From Halomonas sp. (lineage in GTDB: Bacteria > Pseudomonadota > Gammaproteobacteria > Pseudomonadales > Halomonadaceae), in NCBI RefSeq assembly GCF_007625055.1, contig NZ_VMQS01000003.1, positions 21,506 to 71,625 on the forward strand: a DNA stretch of 50,120 bases, read 5' to 3'. The position numbers and the translations under genes are program-made. The notes beneath the pieces were generated by a model. It saw nothing but the letters and a program-made list of their open reading frames with translations. It ran no database searches and was not told the DNA's origin. This document shows, in pieces, positions 46,148 to 50,120 of this stretch. Each line of letters opens with the position of its first letter. Position 1 is the stretch's first letter.

Positions 46148-49100
46148 ATGATTGCATCCCTGGATTCTGACCGCGTCGCCTTTGAGTCGCTAAGCAGTGA
46201 CTATGTGCGCTTCCTTGAAATCCTCAAGGCCAATGGCTTTGAAGGTGAGATTTGCCCGGATTATGCCAGCCGCACCGTGCTGGCCACCGACAATTCCATC
46301 TATCAACGCTGGCCTCAGGCGGTGGTGTACCCAAAGCACAGCGAAGACCTGGAACGAATAACCCGAATGGCAGCCCAGGTACCCAACCGCAATATCGTGC
46401 TCACTGCACGTGGCGGCGGCACCGGCACCAACGGCCAGTCACTGACTGACGGCATCGTGGTCGACGTGTCGCGGCATATGAACCACATTCTGGATATTGA
46501 TGTAGAGAACCGCCAGGTGCGTGTTCAGGCGGGCGTGGTGAAAGATCAGCTCAACGCTGCCCTCAAACCCCACGGGCTGTTTTTCGCGCCAGAGCTTTCC
46601 ACCTCCAACCGCGCCACCATTGGTGGAATGATCTCAACCGACGCCAGTGGACAGGGCAGCTGTGAATACGGCAAGACCCGCCATCACGTGCTGGAGCTCG
46701 ATACCGTCCTGATCGGCGGTGAACACCTGCACAGCCGCCCACTCAGCAGCGCTGAGGAAGACGCCGCCTGCCAGCATGCAGGCATCATCGGGAATATTCA
46801 CCGCACTGCCGCCAGCATCATTGACCAGCAGAGGAACCTGATTGAGGCCAAATTCCCGCCTCTCAACCGCTGCTTGACTGGCTATGATCTGGCTCACCTG
46901 CGCACTGAACAGGGCGAGCTGAATATCAACAGCCTGCTGTGCGGCTCGGAAGGCTCGCTGGGGTTTCTCAATGAAGCCGTCCTGAATGTGCTGCCTATCC
47001 CCAAGCACTCTACCCTGGTCAACGTGCGCTACGCGGGCTTTATGGATGCCCTGCGCGATGCCAAGGCGCTGATGGCCAGCAGCGAACGGCCAACCTCGAT
47101 TGAAACCGTCGATGATCAGGTGCTACTGCTGGCCATGGACGATTTTGTGTGGGATAGCGTCGCCACTTTTTTCCCCGCAGGTGATACACCGATCCGCGGC
47201 ATCAATCTGGTCGAGTTCAATGACGACGACCCTGAGCGCCTGGCCCGCCGGATCACGGCATTTACCGACCACTTGAGCCGGGATACCAGCGTTCAGCGCC
47301 TGGGCTACACCCTGGCCCAAGGGCGGGCAGACATCCAGAAAGTCTACGCCATGCGCAAACGCGCCGTGGGCCTGTTAGGCAATGCCAAAGGCGAAAAACG
47401 CCCGATTGCCTTTGTCGAGGATACCGCCGTGCCGCCAGAGCACCTGGCGGATTTTATCGCTGAATTCCGAGCAGCACTGGATGCCCGCGATCTGCAGTAT
47501 GGCATGTTTGGCCATGTGGATGCCGGCGTGCTTCACGTGCGCCCGGCTATTGATATGAAAGACCCGCAACAGGAACGCCTGATCCGCGAGGTCTCGGATG
47601 AAGTCGTCGCTCTGACCCAGAAGTATGGGGGCCTGCTATGGGGCGAACATGGCAAGGGAGTGCGCTCCGAATTCGGCCCCAAATTCTTTGCTGAACTCTA
47701 CCCCAGCCTGCAGCGGGTCAAAGCGGCGTTTGACCCGGAAAACCAGCTCAACCCGGGTAAGATTGCCTCGCCCTTGCCCGCTTCCATCAAGTCTGATGAC
47801 GACGTGATTGCCCGGGACAGCGACCCTGCCCTGCTCAAGGTGGATGGCGTGACCACACGCGGCCAGCTTGACCGTCAAATTGATGAACGCGCCTGGCAAG
47901 CCTATGACGCGGCGGTTTACTGCAACGGCAACGGCGCCTGCTACAACTACGATGTGGATGATCCTATGTGCCCATCGTGGAAAGCCACCCGCGATCGCAA
48001 CCAGTCTCCCAAGGGCCGCGCCAGCCTGATGCGTGAATGGTTGCGGTTGCAGCAGGAGGCAGGCATTGATGTCGTGGAAGAGTCACGCAAGAAAAAAGCC
48101 GAAGGTGTCTTTGGCTTTATTAAACGCTTGCCGCTGCGCGCCATGAATACCTTGAGCAGAAAACAGCGCCACGACTATTCCCACCAGGTGTATGACGCCA
48201 TGGCCGGCTGCCTGGCGTGCAAATCCTGCGCCGGACAGTGCCCTATCAAGGTTAACGTACCCCAGTTCCGCTCGCAGTTTCTGGAGGTTTACCACGGCCG
48301 TTACCTGCGCCCACTGCGCGACTATATTGTCGGTGGTACTGAGCATATGCTGCCGACCATGGCCAGGGTGGCCCCGCTTTATAATGCCGTGATCGGCCAG
48401 CGCTGGGTGGACACCCTGATGCGCAGGGGCCTGGGGATCAGCGATTCGCCACAGGTTTCCCGCGCCAGTGTCAAAAAACAGCTACGCGCCTGGGGCGTTG
48501 CGGAAGCCACGCCTACCTCACTGGCCATGCTGACGGAAAAGCAGCGCGCCAATAGCGTGGTGTTGGTTCAGGATGCCTTTACCACGCATTTTGAAGCCAC
48601 CCTGGTGATGGACATTATCGAACTGCTGACGCGTCTTGAGATACGCGTACTGGTCATGCCGTTTTCTGCCAACGGCAAACCCCTGCATGTGCAGGGGTTT
48701 CTGGGCGCTTTCGAACGCACTGCCCGCCAGCAGGCCAAGCGCTTAGCCACCCTGGCGCGTTTTGAGGTGCCCCTCGTGGGCATTGATCCGGCCATGACGC
48801 TGACCTACCGTCAGGAATATGTCAAAGCCCTTGGCCAGGAGGCTGTGCCCCCCGTGCTGCTACTACAGGAATGGCTGGCCACACGCCTGAACACCCTGGC
48901 GCCACAGCGGCTTGAAATGGATGACCCAGGGTTCCGGCTGCTTTCCCATTGCACCGAAAAAACCAATGCCCCCGGCAGCCCCAAGGCCTGGCAGCAGGTG
49001 TTTAACGCCTTTGGTTTACAGCTTGAACTGGCCAGCAGCGGCTGCTGCGGTATGTCGGGCACTTACGGCCATGAAACCCGTAACGTGGCAACCTCAAAAA

Positions 49101-49279
49101 CCATCTATGCCCAATCCTGGCAGCCCCAGGTGGAAGCCGAGGAAAATAGCGGCCGGCTACTGGCCACCGGCTATTCCTGCCGCAGCCAGGTCAAGCGCTT
49201 TTCACAGCAGACCTTGCCCCACCCGTTACAGGCACTGCTGAAGCAGTTAAGATCGGCTGATAAGAAAAGCGCCGGTTAA
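46148..49279 (+). CDS. ydiJ: FAD-binding and Fe-S oxidoreductase, YdiJ family
   Basis: A large flavin/iron-sulfur dehydrogenase of 1043 residues in the GlcD/D-2-hydroxyacid branch; the E. coli homologue YdiJ (about 1018 residues) is reported as a D-2-hydroxyglutarate dehydrogenase. Domains in order are: a PCMH-type FAD domain with ARGGGTGTNGQS near 88 and STSNRATIGGMISTDASGQG, an FAD-linked oxidase C-terminal domain with YGMFGHVDAGVLHVRP and GEHGKGVR, and a ferredoxin-like domain with CLACKSCAGQCP (Cys688, 691, 694, 698). A CCG-type domain with SSGCCGMSGTYGH follows near the end. I chose ATG 46148 (MIASLDSDR) because the start resembles YdiJ; a GTG 40 codons upstream adds unlike sequence. Confidence 0.93.
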   Translation: MIASLDSDRVAFESLSSDYVRFLEILKANGFEGEICPDYASRTVLATDNSIYQRWPQAVVYPKHSEDLERITRMAAQVPNRNIVLTARGGGTGTNGQSLTDGIVVDVSRHMNHILDIDVENRQVRVQAGVVKDQLNAALKPHGLFFAPELSTSNRATIGGMISTDASGQGSCEYGKTRHHVLELDTVLIGGEHLHSRPLSSAEEDAACQHAGIIGNIHRTAASIIDQQRNLIEAKFPPLNRCLTGYDLAHLRTEQGELNINSLLCGSEGSLGFLNEAVLNVLPIPKHSTLVNVRYAGFMDALRDAKALMASSERPTSIETVDDQVLLLAMDDFVWDSVATFFPAGDTPIRGINLVEFNDDDPERLARRITAFTDHLSRDTSVQRLGYTLAQGRADIQKVYAMRKRAVGLLGNAKGEKRPIAFVEDTAVPPEHLADFIAEFRAALDARDLQYGMFGHVDAGVLHVRPAIDMKDPQQERLIREVSDEVVALTQKYGGLLWGEHGKGVRSEFGPKFFAELYPSLQRVKAAFDPENQLNPGKIASPLPASIKSDDDVIARDSDPALLKVDGVTTRGQLDRQIDERAWQAYDAAVYCNGNGACYNYDVDDPMCPSWKATRDRNQSPKGRASLMREWLRLQQEAGIDVVEESRKKKAEGVFGFIKRLPLRAMNTLSRKQRHDYSHQVYDAMAGCLACKSCAGQCPIKVNVPQFRSQFLEVYHGRYLRPLRDYIVGGTEHMLPTMARVAPLYNAVIGQRWVDTLMRRGLGISDSPQVSRASVKKQLRAWGVAEATPTSLAMLTEKQRANSVVLVQDAFTTHFEATLVMDIIELLTRLEIRVLVMPFSANGKPLHVQGFLGAFERTARQQAKRLATLARFEVPLVGIDPAMTLTYRQEYVKALGQEAVPPVLLLQEWLATRLNTLAPQRLEMDDPGFRLLSHCTEKTNAPGSPKAWQQVFNAFGLQLELASSGCCGMSGTYGHETRNVATSKTIYAQSWQPQVEAEENSGRLLATGYSCRSQVKRFSQQTLPHPLQALLKQLRSADKKSAG

Positions 49280-49280
49280 A

Positions 49281-49316
49281 ACATAACAGGCCCCGCATAA
49301 GCGGGGCCTGTTATGT
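49281..49316. terminator. Bidirectional terminator between ydiJ and trpC
   Basis: ACATAACAGGCCCCGC and its complement form a perfect 16-bp stem with a 4-nt loop (ATAA). It is the strongest hairpin in the window, located between convergent genes. Confidence 0.88.
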
Positions 49317-49335
49317 AAAGGGGGAGATAAGCGCG

Positions 49336-50120
49336 TCAGAAAAACAGGTTTTTCAGCGCCTGGCCGGGGTCTTCTTCGCGCATAAAGGCTTCGCCGACCA
49401 GAAAACCGTTGATCTCATGGTCACGCATCAGCTCAACATCGTCGCGGGTATGAATGCCTGACTCGGTAATCACGGTCACATCTGCGGGTATACGTGTCAG
49501 AAGATCCAGGGTGGTGTTCAGGCTGGTATCAAAGGTGTGCAGGTTACGGTTGTTGATACCCACCAGCTTGAGATCCAGCGCCAGCGCCCGTTCCAGCTCG
49601 TCACCGTCGTGAACTTCCACCAGCACATCCATCCCCAGCTGCTGGGCCTGCTGGTTAAGATCGCGCATTCTGGCATCATCCAGCGCCGAAACAATCAGCA
49701 GGATGCAGTCAGCACCGATCGCTCTCGCTTCAGACACCTGGTAACCGTGGGTAATAAAATCTTTACGCACCACCGGCAGGCTGCAGGCATCCCGGGCAGC
49801 TATCAGATAGTCTTCATGGCCCTGAAAATACTCCGCATCGGTTAACACAGACAGGCAGGCAGCACCGCCGTCGGCATAGCGCCTGGCAATCTCGGCAGGC
49901 TCGAAGTGCTCACGAATCACGCCTTTGGATGGTGAGGCTTTTTTGATCTCCGCAATCACGGCCGGGTCACCGCTGGCGATCCGCCGGTTCAACGCCTGAA
50001 TGAACCCACGCGGGGCACTCTGATGCTTGGCCAGCGCCAACAGGTCAGTTTCAGACACCGCCTCGCGGCGCTCGGCGACTTCCTGATCCTTGCGGGCCAG
50101 AATACGGTTTAGAATGGTGG
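49336..50120 (-). CDS. trpC: Indole-3-glycerol phosphate synthase (5' end outside window)
   Basis: Closes the indole ring in tryptophan synthesis. The frame remains open to the right edge. The visible part begins with [18 protein letters not shown], which is the usual TrpC N-terminus, so only a few residues are missing. The TIM barrel carries [13 protein letters not shown] (catalytic Lys), the [13 protein letters not shown] segment, [15 protein letters not shown] and TESGI. The in-frame GTG at 50058 is therefore internal, not the start. The adjoining genes upstream are outside the window; trpD or trpG would be expected there. Confidence 0.96.
   Translation of the reverse strand, partial: TILNRILARKDQEVAERREAVSETDLLALAKHQSAPRGFIQALNRRIASGDPAVIAEIKKASPSKGVIREHFEPAEIARRYADGGAACLSVLTDAEYFQGHEDYLIAARDACSLPVVRKDFITHGYQVSEARAIGADCILLIVSALDDARMRDLNQQAQQLGMDVLVEVHDGDELERALALDLKLVGINNRNLHTFDTSLNTTLDLLTRIPADVTVITESGIHTRDDVELMRDHEINGFLVGEAFMREEDPGQALKNLFF

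Overview
The window looks like chromosomal core sequence from a moderately GC-rich gammaproteobacterium, most probably a member of the Halomonadaceae (Halomonas or a close relative). This rests on gene content and local order: gacA-uvrC-pgsA-tRNA(Gly/Cys/Leu), dnaX-ybaB-recR, rnd-ycgL-ycgN, nadB next to sdhE-ygfX, and a methylcitrate cluster of the acnD/prpF type led by a GntR/FCD regulator. The taxonomic call is inference. No phage, insertion sequence, CRISPR array or secondary-metabolite cluster is visible.

Layout. 0.1-8.2 kb (mostly minus strand): a FabH-like ketoacyl synthase, the DEAH helicase HrpA, a FadD-type acyl-CoA ligase and a YafJ-type glutamine amidotransferase. 8.3-10.9 kb: a small membrane protein and a divergent S9 peptidase. 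10.9-16.3 kb (minus): ycgN, ycgL, rnd, recR, ybaB, dnaX and the monothiol glutaredoxin grxD. 16.5-21.6 kb: argF, tRNA-Ala, gacA, uvrC, pgsA and a tRNA Gly-Cys-Leu operon. 21.8-26.6 kb: nadB, convergent sdhE-ygfX, ihfB-lapA with a decayed lapB, pyrF, and a secreted helix-hairpin-helix protein. 26.7-33.6 kb (minus): a complete propionate (2-methylcitrate) operon, GntR-prpB-prpC-acnD-prpF. 33.9-41.1 kb: pabB, cysB, trxA, an AI-2E/PerM family transporter, a SIMPL protein, serS and a two-helix K+ channel. 41.2-45.5 kb (minus): an RND pump and its adaptor. 45.8-50.1 kb: a 52-residue membrane protein, a YdiJ-type FAD/Fe-S oxidoreductase and the 3' part of trpC, which runs off the right edge.

Most of this is housekeeping: DNA repair and replication (dnaX, ybaB, recR, uvrC, ihfB), RNA processing and translation (hrpA, rnd, serS, tRNAs), cofactor and amino-acid synthesis (nadB, pabB, argF, pyrF, trpC), fatty-acid and propionate use (fadD, prp genes) and redox or sulfur control (trxA, grxD, cysB). 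Five observations go beyond that. (1) In the tRNA-Gly operon, an 83-bp unit carrying the last 19 nt of tRNA-Gly is tandemly repeated, which recalls the rtT repeats of the E. coli tyrT operon. (2) lapB survives only as its two ends joined in one frame and interrupted by two amber codons. (3) A 17-codon mini-ORF with a strong ribosome-binding site overlaps the pgsA start. (4) A strong intrinsic terminator sits inside the prp operon just before prpF. (5) A perfect palindromic operator lies between the promoter and start codon of the prp GntR gene.
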